A DNA stretch of 7,321 nt from Chloroflexi bacterium RBG_16_64_43 (GCA_001796965.1 MGOA01000082.1:1-7321), one strand, 5' to 3'. Counted from the first letter of the stretch, positions 1-7,301 are shown. Translations and numbers: made by a program. Notes: generated by a model not told the origin, from the sequence alone.

Positions 1-21
1 GTCATGAGGTGTTCGGTTGCC

Positions 22-28
22 GAGGGAG
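22..28 (+). promoter_or_regulatory. Ribosome binding site of fabF, decides the start
   Basis: GAGGGAG lies three bases before the ATG at 32. It favours that ATG over the in-frame TTG at 17, which would add only five residues (MPRET) and has no purine-rich stretch before it. The mature-looking start MERVVVTGMG also matches the usual beginning of FabF proteins. Confidence 0.7.
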
Positions 29-31
29 ACT

Positions 32-1264
32 ATGGAACGCGTCGTGGTAACGGGAATGGGCACGATCAACCCGCTCGGATTGGACGTCGAGGATAGCTGG
101 AAGAATGCTCTGGCGGGCCGTTCTGGAATAGGCCCGATCACGCTCTTCGATGCTTCGCGCATGCCGGTGCGTGCCGCCTGCGAGGTGAAAAACTTCCGCC
201 CGGAAGACTCGATGGAACCTCGCGAGGCGCGGCGTCGTGACCGCTTCGAACAGTTTGCAGTAGCGGCCGCTAAACAAGCCGCGCACCAATCCGGTTACGA
301 TGTGCGATCCGAGGCGCTGCGAACGGCGGTCGTTGTTTCATCCGCCACGGGTGGATTGGCCACGCTGCAGAACGGCATCCAAGTCATGGGCGCGCAGGGT
401 CCACGGCACATCAGCCCGTTCCTCATCCCCATGTTCATGCCGAACGGTGCCTCAGGGATGGTGGCCATCGACCTGGGCGCTAAGGGGCCGTGTCTGTCGG
501 TGGCCTCAGCGTGCGCCTCCGGCGCCGACGGAATCGGGCTGGCCTGGTCGCTCATCCGCCATGGCGAGGTGGATGGCGCCCTAGCGGGAGGCAGCGATGC
601 CACACTGTGCGAGCTAGGCGTGGCCGCATTCGACCGTGTGGGCGCAGTTTCGCGCCGTGATCCCGCCCAGGGCACGCCGCAACCCTTCGACAAGGAGCGT
701 GACGGTTTGGTGATGGGCGAAGGGGCCGGGGTATTGCTGTTGGAGAGCCTGACCCATGCCCGCCAGCGCGGCGCACAGATCCTGGCCGAACTGGCAGGCT
801 ACGCAGCCACCGGTGACGCGTATCATGTCACGGCGCCGGCCGAGGACGGCGTGGGCGGGGCGGAGGCAATCCGCCGCGCCCTGGCTTCCGGTGGACTTAC
901 CGCAGCCGAGGTGGACTACGTCAATGCGCACGGCACCGGGACGCCGCTGAACGATGCCTCCGAGACGCGCGCCTTGAAGGCGGCTTTGGGTGGGGAGGCG
1001 GCGCGCATTCCGGTCTCCTCGACCAAATCGATGACTGGGCACATGATGGGCGCCACTGGCGCGCTGGAAGCCATATTCTGCGTCCAGGCGATCCGCGCCG
1101 GAATGATCCCGCCGACAATCAACTACCGCACCCCGGACCCCGAGTGCGATCTCGACTATGTTCCCAATCAGGCTCGCCGGTGTTCGGTGCGTGTGGCCGT
1201 GAGCAACGCATTTGGCTTTGGAGGGCACAACGCGGTGCTCGTCTTCAAGGAGTACACTGACTAG
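32..1264 (+). CDS. fabF: Beta-ketoacyl-ACP synthase II
   Basis: This 410-residue protein is a cytoplasmic condensing enzyme of type II fatty-acid synthesis. It joins malonyl-ACP to a growing acyl-ACP with loss of CO2. The length is close to the roughly 413 residues of E. coli FabF. The thiolase-fold features are all visible: the nucleophile Cys161 in ASACASGADGIG, His300 in VNAHGTGTPLND, Lys332 and His337 in STKSMTGHMMGATGA, and the C-terminal glycine-rich loop SNAFGFGGHNAVLVF. The Cys-His-His triad is intact, so the enzyme should be active. The gene is followed 43 bp later by rnc on the same strand, a common bacterial pairing. acpP, often found just upstream, would be outside the window; a TGA at 5-7 could be the end of an upstream gene, but this cannot be tested here. 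A FabB or a polyketide-type ketosynthase is less likely because of the housekeeping neighbour and the FabF-like length. Confidence 0.95.
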   Translation: MERVVVTGMGTINPLGLDVEDSWKNALAGRSGIGPITLFDASRMPVRAACEVKNFRPEDSMEPREARRRDRFEQFAVAAAKQAAHQSGYDVRSEALRTAVVVSSATGGLATLQNGIQVMGAQGPRHISPFLIPMFMPNGASGMVAIDLGAKGPCLSVASACASGADGIGLAWSLIRHGEVDGALAGGSDATLCELGVAAFDRVGAVSRRDPAQGTPQPFDKERDGLVMGEGAGVLLLESLTHARQRGAQILAELAGYAATGDAYHVTAPAEDGVGGAEAIRRALASGGLTAAEVDYVNAHGTGTPLNDASETRALKAALGGEAARIPVSSTKSMTGHMMGATGALEAIFCVQAIRAGMIPPTINYRTPDPECDLDYVPNQARRCSVRVAVSNAFGFGGHNAVLVFKEYTD

Positions 1265-1297
1265 ACGCGCGAGATGCAGGATTCACCCGAGGGGGGC

Positions 1298-1305
1298 GGG
1301 AGGAA
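1298..1305 (+). promoter_or_regulatory. Ribosome binding site of rnc
   Basis: GGGAGGAA sits a few bases before the ATG at 1308, in the short gap after fabF. It fixes the rnc start and rules out the longer open frame reaching back to 1212, which would overlap the end of fabF and add a low-complexity basic stretch not found in RNase III. Confidence 0.75.
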
Positions 1306-1307
1306 AA

Positions 1308-2000
1308 ATGTCGTCCATTCACGAGGAGTTCGAGCGGCGCACCGGGTTGCGCTTCGATAATCAGGCTCTGCTGGAGCGCGCGCTCACCCATCATTCGTAT
1401 GTCAACGAACACTCGGAGACCGATGAGGACAACGAACGTCTCGAGTTCCTTGGCGATGCTGTACTCGACTTTCTCAGCGGCTCCTGGCTCTATGCGCGTT
1501 ACCCGCAGGCCGCCGAGGGGGAGCTGACTCGCCTGCGCTCGGCGTTGGTGCGGACCGAGACTCTGGCCGAGTTTGCCCGGAGCCTGGGGTTGGGGTCTTA
1601 CCTGCGATTGGGCCGGGGCGAGGAGGAATCCGGAGGGCGCTCACGTCCACTGCTCCTGTGCGGCGCTTTTGAGGCCTTGACGGGGGCACTCTATCTTGAT
1701 CGCGGCGAGGCGGCGGCGCGCCAGTTCGCCGAGCCGATGTTCGAGAGCGTGTTCGCCGCGCTCAATCGCGAGGAAATTGCTACGGATGCCAAGAGCCGCC
1801 TTCAAGAATGGGCGCAGTCGGAACTTACGCAGACGCCGCAGTACCGCACCGTGACCGAAAGCGGTCCGCATCATTCACGCGAGTTCACCGTGGAAGTGCT
1901 CATCGGCGGCGAACTCTATGGCAGCGGGCTTGGTCGCAGCAAGAACGCCGCAGCGCAGGAAGCGGCGGCGGCGGCGCTAAGGCGGCTGGGTCTCCATTGA
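1308..2000 (+). CDS. rnc: Ribonuclease III
   Basis: This 230-residue protein is RNase III, which cuts double-stranded RNA in rRNA precursor maturation and mRNA turnover. E. coli RNase III is 226 residues. The catalytic domain covers about residues 5-150 and carries the family signature NERLEFLGDAVLDF at 42-55, with Glu43 and Asp50 at the places of E. coli E38 and D45. A double-stranded-RNA-binding domain covers about 157-227, ending in the typical GLGRSKNAAAQEAAAAAL helix. The second active-site motif reads LLLCGAFEALTGALYLD. Its Glu122 matches E. coli E117, but the residue three places before it, where E. coli has D114, is Gly119 (codon GGC, 1662-1664). The gene is probably co-transcribed with fabF. 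The family assignment is firm; whether the altered site changes metal use or rate is unknown. Confidence 0.95.
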   Translation: MSSIHEEFERRTGLRFDNQALLERALTHHSYVNEHSETDEDNERLEFLGDAVLDFLSGSWLYARYPQAAEGELTRLRSALVRTETLAEFARSLGLGSYLRLGRGEEESGGRSRPLLLCGAFEALTGALYLDRGEAAARQFAEPMFESVFAALNREEIATDAKSRLQEWAQSELTQTPQYRTVTESGPHHSREFTVEVLIGGELYGSGLGRSKNAAAQEAAAAALRRLGLH

Positions 2001-2030
2001 GCTTAGCCGCCTGGCTCGAGAGACCCCAGC
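1985..2030. terminator. Possible hairpin at the convergent gene ends
   Basis: GCTGGGTCTC (1985-1994) can pair with GAGACCCCAGC (2020-2030) with one bulged C, and AGCC/GGCT (2005-2008 with 2013-2016) can form an inner stem. A competing pairing is GGCGGCT (1981-1987) with AGCCGCC (2005-2011). The region covers the last codons of rnc and the 36 bp gap before the stop of the opposing gene. There is no run of T on either side, so it is not a standard intrinsic terminator. It could still serve both strands as a weak or RNA-stabilising structure. Confidence 0.3.
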
Positions 2031-2036
2031 GGCACC

Positions 2037-2954
2037 TTAAAGCAGGATCCTGCGCACGGCGGGCGCCAGGCCCGTGAGATCGGCCATGTGTCCGGCCACC
2101 TCCTCGCGCAGCTGGCGCGGTCCGAGAATCAATGTCGGCACTGGATTGATCGTGTGCCCGCGCTCGCGCAGGTCCTCGAGGTTTCCGTGATCGGAAGTAA
2201 TCACGGTCAGCAGACCGTCCTTCTCTCCCGCCGCGTGTAATTCGCCCACCACCGTGTCGAGCACCTGCAACACCTCAAGGCTGGCCTGCATGTCGCCGCC
2301 ATGGCCGGCGTAGTCGGTCAGCCAACCGTCGAACACCGAGAAATCCTGGGCACAGGCGAGGCCGGCCAGAGTCGCGCCGGCTTCGCGCGGCGTGTGCACC
2401 GGAGTGTCACTGTATCCCAGTCGCTGATGCCAACCAATGCCTGTGAAATCCGCCGACAACGCCCGCCCTTCGCGCAAGTCGCCCTCCTCCGGGATCGGCA
2501 AGCCGGCGTCGAAGAAAGCGAAGGGAATGACCGAGAGCAGCCGCAGCCCAGACCGTATGCCGGCAAAATACCGCGGCGGGTAGGCATTCAGCAGCGCCGC
2601 GCGCCGGCCCGCATGGCGCAATTCGGCCAGAAGATTGTGACGATGCACGATGTCGCGGATGGCTTGGTTGGGCTTAGGACCGTAATGCTCACCGATCTCG
2701 CGCGCAACGTTGACCCCGGTCAGCAGGGTTGCCTGGCCAGTGGCCGACTGCGGCCGGCCCGCCACTCCCAGGGTGGCATCGGTGCGTACGAAGGTGCATG
2801 TCTCACTTGAGAAGGGGCCGAGATCCGCAGACAGCGTGCGGCCGCTTAGCAGGAATTCCAGCCTGGGCAGCCTTGCGTGGGCGAACGGATTGGTGTGCGG
2901 ATCTGAGGGGCCGAGACCGACGCCATCGAGGAAGAGAAGAAGGATGGAGGTCAT
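2037..2954 (-). CDS. iPGM-like metalloenzyme of the alkaline phosphatase superfamily
   Basis: This 305-residue cytoplasmic protein resembles the metal-binding core of cofactor-independent phosphoglycerate mutase and phosphopentomutase, which move or release phosphate using two metal ions. All expected ligand positions can be seen: Asp10 in LLLFLDGVGLG, a Ser70/Thr72 nucleophile candidate in PQSATGQATLLTG, Asp214 and His218 in DYAGHGGD, Asp255 and His256 in TSDHGNLED, and His267 in GHTINPVP. At 305 residues it is far shorter than true iPGM (about 510), and the part between nucleophile and second ligand group (about 80-205) is too small for the iPGM phosphotransferase domain. It is therefore more likely a phosphatase, phosphodiesterase or small mutase of unknown substrate. 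Its ATG overlaps the stop of the methyltransferase gene by four bases (ATGA), and GGTGAG lies five bases before the ATG, so translation is probably coupled. Superfamily is confident; reaction is unknown. Confidence 0.85.
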   Translation of the reverse strand: MTSILLLFLDGVGLGPSDPHTNPFAHARLPRLEFLLSGRTLSADLGPFSSETCTFVRTDATLGVAGRPQSATGQATLLTGVNVAREIGEHYGPKPNQAIRDIVHRHNLLAELRHAGRRAALLNAYPPRYFAGIRSGLRLLSVIPFAFFDAGLPIPEEGDLREGRALSADFTGIGWHQRLGYSDTPVHTPREAGATLAGLACAQDFSVFDGWLTDYAGHGGDMQASLEVLQVLDTVVGELHAAGEKDGLLTVITSDHGNLEDLRERGHTINPVPTLILGPRQLREEVAGHMADLTGLAPAVRRILL

Positions 2955-3517
2955 GCCTTCTCACCGGGCGAGACCTCACGGGTGAAGGTGTACCACGCCG
3001 CATGCCCGTCCCCGTCGATGCGCCGCTCGGCCAGGCGAAAGTCCCCGGCCAACAATCGCTCAAGCGTACCGGGCGGGATGCCTGGGGCGCGAGGTGAGGT
3101 GAACGCGAAGATCAAGAGGACCGCCCCGGGAGCGAGCAGCCGAGCAAGGGCCGCGCGGTACCTTGGCCGTGCCGTGCCATCTAAGGTATGCAAGCAGCCG
3201 ACATCCAGGGCCAGATCGAACGGTCCATGGATGCCCGCGAATTCCGGCACCGACCCGACCCGAAAATCCACCTCGACCCCGGCCGTCCGGGCACGGCGTC
3301 GGGCGCGGGTGATGGCCAACGGAATGAAGTCGATGCCGGTCACCTTCCAGCCCGCGCCCGCAAGATGAACGGCGCTGGCCCCCGTGCCGCAACCAATATC
3401 GAGGGCTCGCCCGGCCGGCCGCCCAGCGGCGCAGGCCACCACCTCCGGCGGCGGACGGCCGGTATCCCACCGCGGGCGACCCAGGTAGCGCAGCGCAAAG
3501 AATACCCGCCTCAGCAT
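2951..3517 (-). CDS. Class I SAM-dependent methyltransferase
   Basis: This 188-residue soluble protein has the Rossmann-type methyltransferase fold. Motif I is LDIGCGTG at 39-46, the acidic end of strand 2 is Asp63 in VTGIDF, and motif IV-like FDLALDVGCLHTL is at 100-112, followed by the post-motif helix and LLAPGAVLLIFAF at 127-139. The N-terminal PRWDTGRPPPEVV resembles small methyltransferases of the TehB or thiopurine-methyltransferase type, but the substrate cannot be read from the sequence. Where such proteins often have GD after strand 3, this one has Gly88-Ser89. It lies 13 bp after the sensor gene and overlaps the next gene by four bases, so it is the middle gene of a likely three-gene operon. 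The C-terminus after about residue 150 is short, leaving little room for a substrate-binding insert. Confidence 0.88.
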   Translation of the reverse strand: MLRRVFFALRYLGRPRWDTGRPPPEVVACAAGRPAGRALDIGCGTGASAVHLAGAGWKVTGIDFIPLAITRARRRARTAGVEVDFRVGSVPEFAGIHGPFDLALDVGCLHTLDGTARPRYRAALARLLAPGAVLLIFAFTSPRAPGIPPGTLERLLAGDFRLAERRIDGDGHAAWYTFTREVSPGEKA

Positions 3518-3521
3518 TGCG

Positions 3522-3527
3522 CCCCCT
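3522..3527 (-). promoter_or_regulatory. Ribosome binding site of the methyltransferase gene
   Basis: On the minus strand AGGGGG lies four bases before the ATG at 3517, inside the 13 bp gap after the sensor gene's stop codon. It supports that start and separate re-initiation on a shared transcript. Confidence 0.65.
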
Positions 3528-3530
3528 GGC

Positions 3531-6500
3531 TCAACCGATCACGACCTCCAGGAAAACCTCAACCACGTTAGGGTCGAAGTGCTTGCCGGCTTCGTCCCAC
3601 ACGTGGGCCCGGGTTCGCTCCTCCGCCCAGGCATCCCGGTAAGGGCGGTCCGAGCGCAACGAGTCCCACACATCCACAATGGAGAAGACGCGCGCGGCGA
3701 GCGGGATCTGTTCATGGTTGAGGGCACGCGGGTAGCCGCTGCCGTCCCACTTTTCATGGTGGCAGTATGGAATATCGATGGCCGGCCGCAGGAACTCGAT
3801 CGGAGAGAGCAGTTCGTAGGCGACGATCGGGTGGCGTCGCATCACGATCCACTCGCGCTCGGTCAACGGGCCGGGCTTGAGCAGGATGCTGTCGGGGATG
3901 CCCATCTTGCCTACATCGTGCAACAACGCGCCCCGCCGGACGTGCACCAGTTCTTCCTCACTCATGCCCATGGCCCGCCCGAGGCGCAGGGTGGCTTCGG
4001 TGACCCGCTCCGTGTGCCCTTCGGGTTCGCGGTCGCGCAAGTCGATTGCGCGCGACCAGCCTTCCAGCGTTGTATCGTAGGCCAGAGTCAGTTCGAGGTT
4101 CGATCGCTGCAGGCTGTCGAACAGCGAGCCGTTGTCGATAGCGATGGCTGCCTGCCCAGCCAAGGTCTCCAGGAATTCGAACCACTCGCTATCGGGTACC
4201 AGCGGGGAGCGGTGAAGAATCTCGAGGACGCCCTTGACTTGGCCCTTCGCAATAAGCGGAACGCCGAAGTAGGTTACGAAGCCCTCCGCGATGAGCAGAG
4301 GCGCGCGCTGCATTTCGCCAGCCGCCTCATGCAGATTAGTGATGGTGACCCTCCGCCGCTCGAGCGCGGCGCGGCCGGCGTACCCTGCCCCCAGGCGCAG
4401 GCGCGTTCGCTGCAGGGCCGAGGAGCGAAAGCCGCGCCCCGCAGCGAATTCGAGCGTTTGCGTATGCGGGTTGAGCAGCAGCACGTCGGCGGCGTGAATA
4501 CCGAGTTGCGTGGTCACCTGGTCGAGTAGGACATTCAGCGTCACGCGCATATCTAGGCTCGAACTGATAGCCGCATCGATGCTGCGCGAGGCGCTCAGAC
4601 GCTGCAATCGCAGTTCGGTCTCAGCGAAGAGCCGGGCATTCTCGAGCGCCACCGCCGCCTGGTTGGCAAACAGCGTTAACAACCGCTCGTCTTGGGCGGA
4701 GAAGGCCTCCGGGCGAGTCGAGAGCACTCCCAGCACGCCGCGCAGGTGCCCTTCGCGTTCGATCGGCACCCACATCCCGCATTGGACCTCGCTATCCACG
4801 CTGCGCCAACCCGGCACGCCGCGCACGTCACCGAGGCGCAGCGGCTTTCGGTCGCTGGCCACTTTGGCCGCCATGTGCGCCGCTTCGCCCAGGCGAGCGT
4901 GAAGCCCTTTCCACTCGGCCAGGGCGGACGGGCTGAAGCCAATGGCGAGGTCCGGGTGCATCTCGTCGTTGGCTGGGTCGTAGGTGAAATACTCCGCCCG
5001 TTCGGCATGCAGCGAATGCATCGCCTTTTCGAAGAGGATTTGAAGTTGGGCGCGCGGCTCGAGCACGCTGTTGAGCGCCAGCCCCGCGTCGTAGAGCAAC
5101 TCCATCTGCTCCGCGCGCGTTCGCGTTTCGATGATCAAGCGGGCATTGCGCACCGCGCTGGCCGTGCGCGTAGCAAACAACGTCAGCAGACGCACATCCT
5201 CTTCGCTGAAGCGCACGGCAGTGCTACCCAGGTGCGCTACGCCCAGCACGCCGATCAACTCCCCGGCGTCCACCATTGGAACCTGGACCATGGCACGGAT
5301 CCCCGCGGCGAGCAGTGCCGGAAGTGCGCTCGCGTCGCGGGTGTAGTCGTCGATGATGGCCGGCATTCGTTGCTCGGCCACCCGCCCGGCCGTGCCCTGG
5401 CCCAGCGGGATGCGCGCGGCCGGGCCCAGGTCCACGCCGCGGCTTGTCGCGAGCGCCAAATCGTTGCGGGCCTGGTCGTAGAGATAGACGGCACCGCACT
5501 CGGCGTGCAGCAGCGAGATCGCTCGATCGGTGATCGTCCCCAGCAGCGTATCCACGTCTTTGTCGGAGGCCAGGTCGCGCGCTGTCTCGTACAGCGCGGC
5601 AAACTCGTCGGCACGTTGGGCGGTTTCCTCAAGCAGGCGCACCGTTTCGATTGCCGGGGCCAGTTGATTGGCCAGCGTCTGAAGCAGGGCAACGTCGGCA
5701 TGCGGATAGAAATCGTCTGGGTCTCGCCGTCCTAGGAGCCACACGCCGACCAGCTTCTCGCCGGCTCGCAAAGCAACCGCCAGGCGCACCCATTCGAAGG
5801 GCGGGGGCAGGTTGTCACTCGGCGGATGATAGATGCCGCTCACCGCCACCAACGGATCGACCACCGCGGGCGAGAATTTGGGATTGAGGTTAACCCCCAG
5901 GCTGCCGCGCACGGTGGTCGCTTTCTCTTCCACCGTGAGCAGCGCCCACTGGCGAACGAGCAGCGCCGGCAGCAGTTCTTCGCGCAACAGAGCGAGCAGT
6001 GAGCCGCGATCCAACGCGTAGGGGATGCGATCCGCAAAACGCCGCACCAGATCATCCGGCCGATAGCGTGTCCCGTAGGCGAGCCGATCGGCGAGCCGAC
6101 GGAACTCGGCCCGCATCGGAATGGCGAGCAGGAAGAAGGCGATCGAGAGCACCGCGCTAAAGGTGACCGACTGTGGCGGAAGGCCGAGCAGCGTGCTACC
6201 AATGGCGAACACCATCGAGAAACCGGTGACGTAGAGCAGCAGGAAGCTGTACTCGATCAGGATGCGGTTGGCGCGCACTTCCAGATTTCCGAGCTGGCGC
6301 TTGTAGATGGCATAGGTATAGAAAGCGGGCAGCACCGGAATGGCAAACACGGCGAGTTCTGGCCCGACGCTCTGGTAGGTCGAGGACCCGAGTAGGTTGG
6401 GAATGATGGCCACGACTAGGCCGGGCAACATGCCGAGGAGGATGCCGGTTAGCATCAGCGCAAGTGCCGGGCGGTCGCCAGGCGGTGGGTGGCGCACGAT

Positions 6501-7301
6501 GCGGTAGAGAAGGATGCCAAGGCAGCCGCCGACCGCCAGCACGAGGGCCAACCCATAGGCGGAACCTGGCAGAAGCCGGAAAAGCTCCGCCACGGCGAGC
6601 AGTATGGCGAGCGCGTAGATCGCGGGCAGCGCCGCCCGCAATGAGAACCTGGCCCGGATCGGGCTTGGGACAATTGAGTGCAAGTGCAGATATACCGGCG
6701 CCATGATCCAAGATGCCGCGTGCAATACTTGTGATGCGCGGGCTACGGCTAGATACGAGACGACTCCGGTGGTCGCCCAGATCGCTGTTACGAAGTTGAA
6801 GACGATCAACAACCGCCAGCGCTCGTCGTGCGGCCGCACCAAGAAAAGCACCCCAGTGCCAACCAACCAGAAGGGCAGGAAGATGAAGATGCCGCTCAGC
6901 CGGTTCGCCCGTTGCTGCGCGGTGGGGCCAAGCAGCACCCAGCGGACAGTCTGCTCTCGGCCATTCCGCAGAATCCGCAGCTCGGCCGCCTCACCCACGG
7001 CGTAGCCCCAGAAGGGAGGGGTCGTCCTTTGGTCGATGAATTCCTGGTGGGTGAGCGAGCCAATGGAGAGTATTTGATCCCCCACCTGTATCTGCTGTGC
7101 ATTGTGGGCGCACCACTCCTCGCGGGCGCTGCACGGCGGCACGGATGCAACTATCCAATCCGGGCCCATCACCAGACCAGGGTACGGCACAACGAATCCT
7201 GCAGAAATCGCGTAGAAGACGCAGATACCGAGAACCGAGGTGGCGGCAGCGAGCTGCAGCGCGATCATGAATGCGGGATGGTTGGGGGATCGTGGCTTCA
7301 T
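3531..7301 (-). CDS. ComP-like PDZ/multi-TM, multi-GAF, HD-GYP phosphodiesterase
   Basis: This 1256-residue inner-membrane protein probably hydrolyses cyclic di-GMP in response to a signal. Reading from the N-terminus: a membrane segment at about 12-36; an outside PDZ-like domain at about 41-125 (VGDQILSIGS, then ELRILRNGREQTVRWVL); nine further membrane segments at about 135-155, 163-184, 193-211, 222-243, 248-268, 278-302, 315-333, 348-372 and 378-396, with basic loops placed on the cytoplasmic side; a degenerate GAF-like region at about 425-555; GAF domains at about 565-722, 735-892 and 903-1062; and a C-terminal HD-GYP domain from about 1075. The HD-GYP residues are intact: His1096 (GHTERV), His1128-Asp1129 and Lys1132 (LLHDVGKMGIPDSIL), His1157 (RRHP), His1181-His1182 (CHHEKWDGSGYP), Asp1210 and RPYR at 1219-1222. 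The GAFs lack a clear cyclic-nucleotide NKFDE motif, so their ligand is unknown. It is the first gene of a likely three-gene operon. No good ribosome site precedes the ATG at 7301, and the frame stays open to the window edge, so the start could lie slightly upstream. Confidence 0.93.
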   Translation of the reverse strand: MKPRSPNHPAFMIALQLAAATSVLGICVFYAISAGFVVPYPGLVMGPDWIVASVPPCSAREEWCAHNAQQIQVGDQILSIGSLTHQEFIDQRTTPPFWGYAVGEAAELRILRNGREQTVRWVLLGPTAQQRANRLSGIFIFLPFWLVGTGVLFLVRPHDERWRLLIVFNFVTAIWATTGVVSYLAVARASQVLHAASWIMAPVYLHLHSIVPSPIRARFSLRAALPAIYALAILLAVAELFRLLPGSAYGLALVLAVGGCLGILLYRIVRHPPPGDRPALALMLTGILLGMLPGLVVAIIPNLLGSSTYQSVGPELAVFAIPVLPAFYTYAIYKRQLGNLEVRANRILIEYSFLLLYVTGFSMVFAIGSTLLGLPPQSVTFSAVLSIAFFLLAIPMRAEFRRLADRLAYGTRYRPDDLVRRFADRIPYALDRGSLLALLREELLPALLVRQWALLTVEEKATTVRGSLGVNLNPKFSPAVVDPLVAVSGIYHPPSDNLPPPFEWVRLAVALRAGEKLVGVWLLGRRDPDDFYPHADVALLQTLANQLAPAIETVRLLEETAQRADEFAALYETARDLASDKDVDTLLGTITDRAISLLHAECGAVYLYDQARNDLALATSRGVDLGPAARIPLGQGTAGRVAEQRMPAIIDDYTRDASALPALLAAGIRAMVQVPMVDAGELIGVLGVAHLGSTAVRFSEEDVRLLTLFATRTASAVRNARLIIETRTRAEQMELLYDAGLALNSVLEPRAQLQILFEKAMHSLHAERAEYFTYDPANDEMHPDLAIGFSPSALAEWKGLHARLGEAAHMAAKVASDRKPLRLGDVRGVPGWRSVDSEVQCGMWVPIEREGHLRGVLGVLSTRPEAFSAQDERLLTLFANQAAVALENARLFAETELRLQRLSASRSIDAAISSSLDMRVTLNVLLDQVTTQLGIHAADVLLLNPHTQTLEFAAGRGFRSSALQRTRLRLGAGYAGRAALERRRVTITNLHEAAGEMQRAPLLIAEGFVTYFGVPLIAKGQVKGVLEILHRSPLVPDSEWFEFLETLAGQAAIAIDNGSLFDSLQRSNLELTLAYDTTLEGWSRAIDLRDREPEGHTERVTEATLRLGRAMGMSEEELVHVRRGALLHDVGKMGIPDSILLKPGPLTEREWIVMRRHPIVAYELLSPIEFLRPAIDIPYCHHEKWDGSGYPRALNHEQIPLAARVFSIVDVWDSLRSDRPYRDAWAEERTRAHVWDEAGKHFDPNVVEVFLEVVIG
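3534..4079 (-). other. HD-GYP catalytic domain of the large sensor
   Basis: These bases encode residues about 1075-1256, the output domain at the very C-terminus. HD-GYP domains cleave cyclic di-GMP, usually to pGpG or GMP, with two or three iron or other metal ions. The HD pair is encoded at 3915-3920. The GYP triplet (1189-1191) is exact, and every usual histidine and aspartate ligand is present. Glu1080 may be the extra ligand of tri-metal members, though this alignment is uncertain. The protein has no GGDEF or EAL domain, so this is its only cyclic di-GMP module. Confidence 0.92.
6105..7268 (-). other. ComP-like membrane input region of the large sensor
   Basis: These bases encode residues about 12-399: one membrane helix, a PDZ-like outside domain and nine more helices. 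The order, the long loop with a GDQIL-type PDZ strand, and the last cytoplasmic loop (YAIYKRQLGNLEVRANRIL before the ninth helix) recall the input half of Bacillus ComP (its FDIEFILGRMRYY loop) and of many GAF histidine kinases. The resemblance comes from memory of the family, not from an alignment. ComP uses this region to detect a secreted peptide; the signal here is unknown. Confidence 0.6.

Noticed and set aside
614..1228. 204-codon open frame on the - strand
   Set aside because: Antisense to fabF, whose conserved motifs fix the coding strand.
1212..1307. N-terminal extension of rnc
   Set aside because: It overlaps fabF out of frame, has unusual composition, and the ATG at 1308 has a good ribosome site and a normal RNase III beginning.
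2301..2810. 169-codon open frame on the + strand
   Set aside because: Antisense to the metalloenzyme gene; no motif and no ribosome site seen.
3579..4529. 316-codon open frame on the + strand
   Set aside because: It lies wholly antisense to the HD-GYP and third GAF part of the sensor, shows no recognisable motif, and is expected from GC-rich codon bias.
4626..5609. DNA-level tandem duplication of GAF units
   Set aside because: The units share short protein stretches such as RLLTLFA, but the bases have diverged, so this is ancient domain repetition, not a recent repeat.
5136..5609. GAF as a cyclic-nucleotide binding site
   Set aside because: The region before RFSEEDVRLL loosely recalls the NKFDE motif, but its Asn and Lys are absent.
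4692..5735. 347-codon open frame on the + strand
   Set aside because: Antisense to the GAF domains, rich in Arg, His and Gln with no family motif; a shadow of the real gene.
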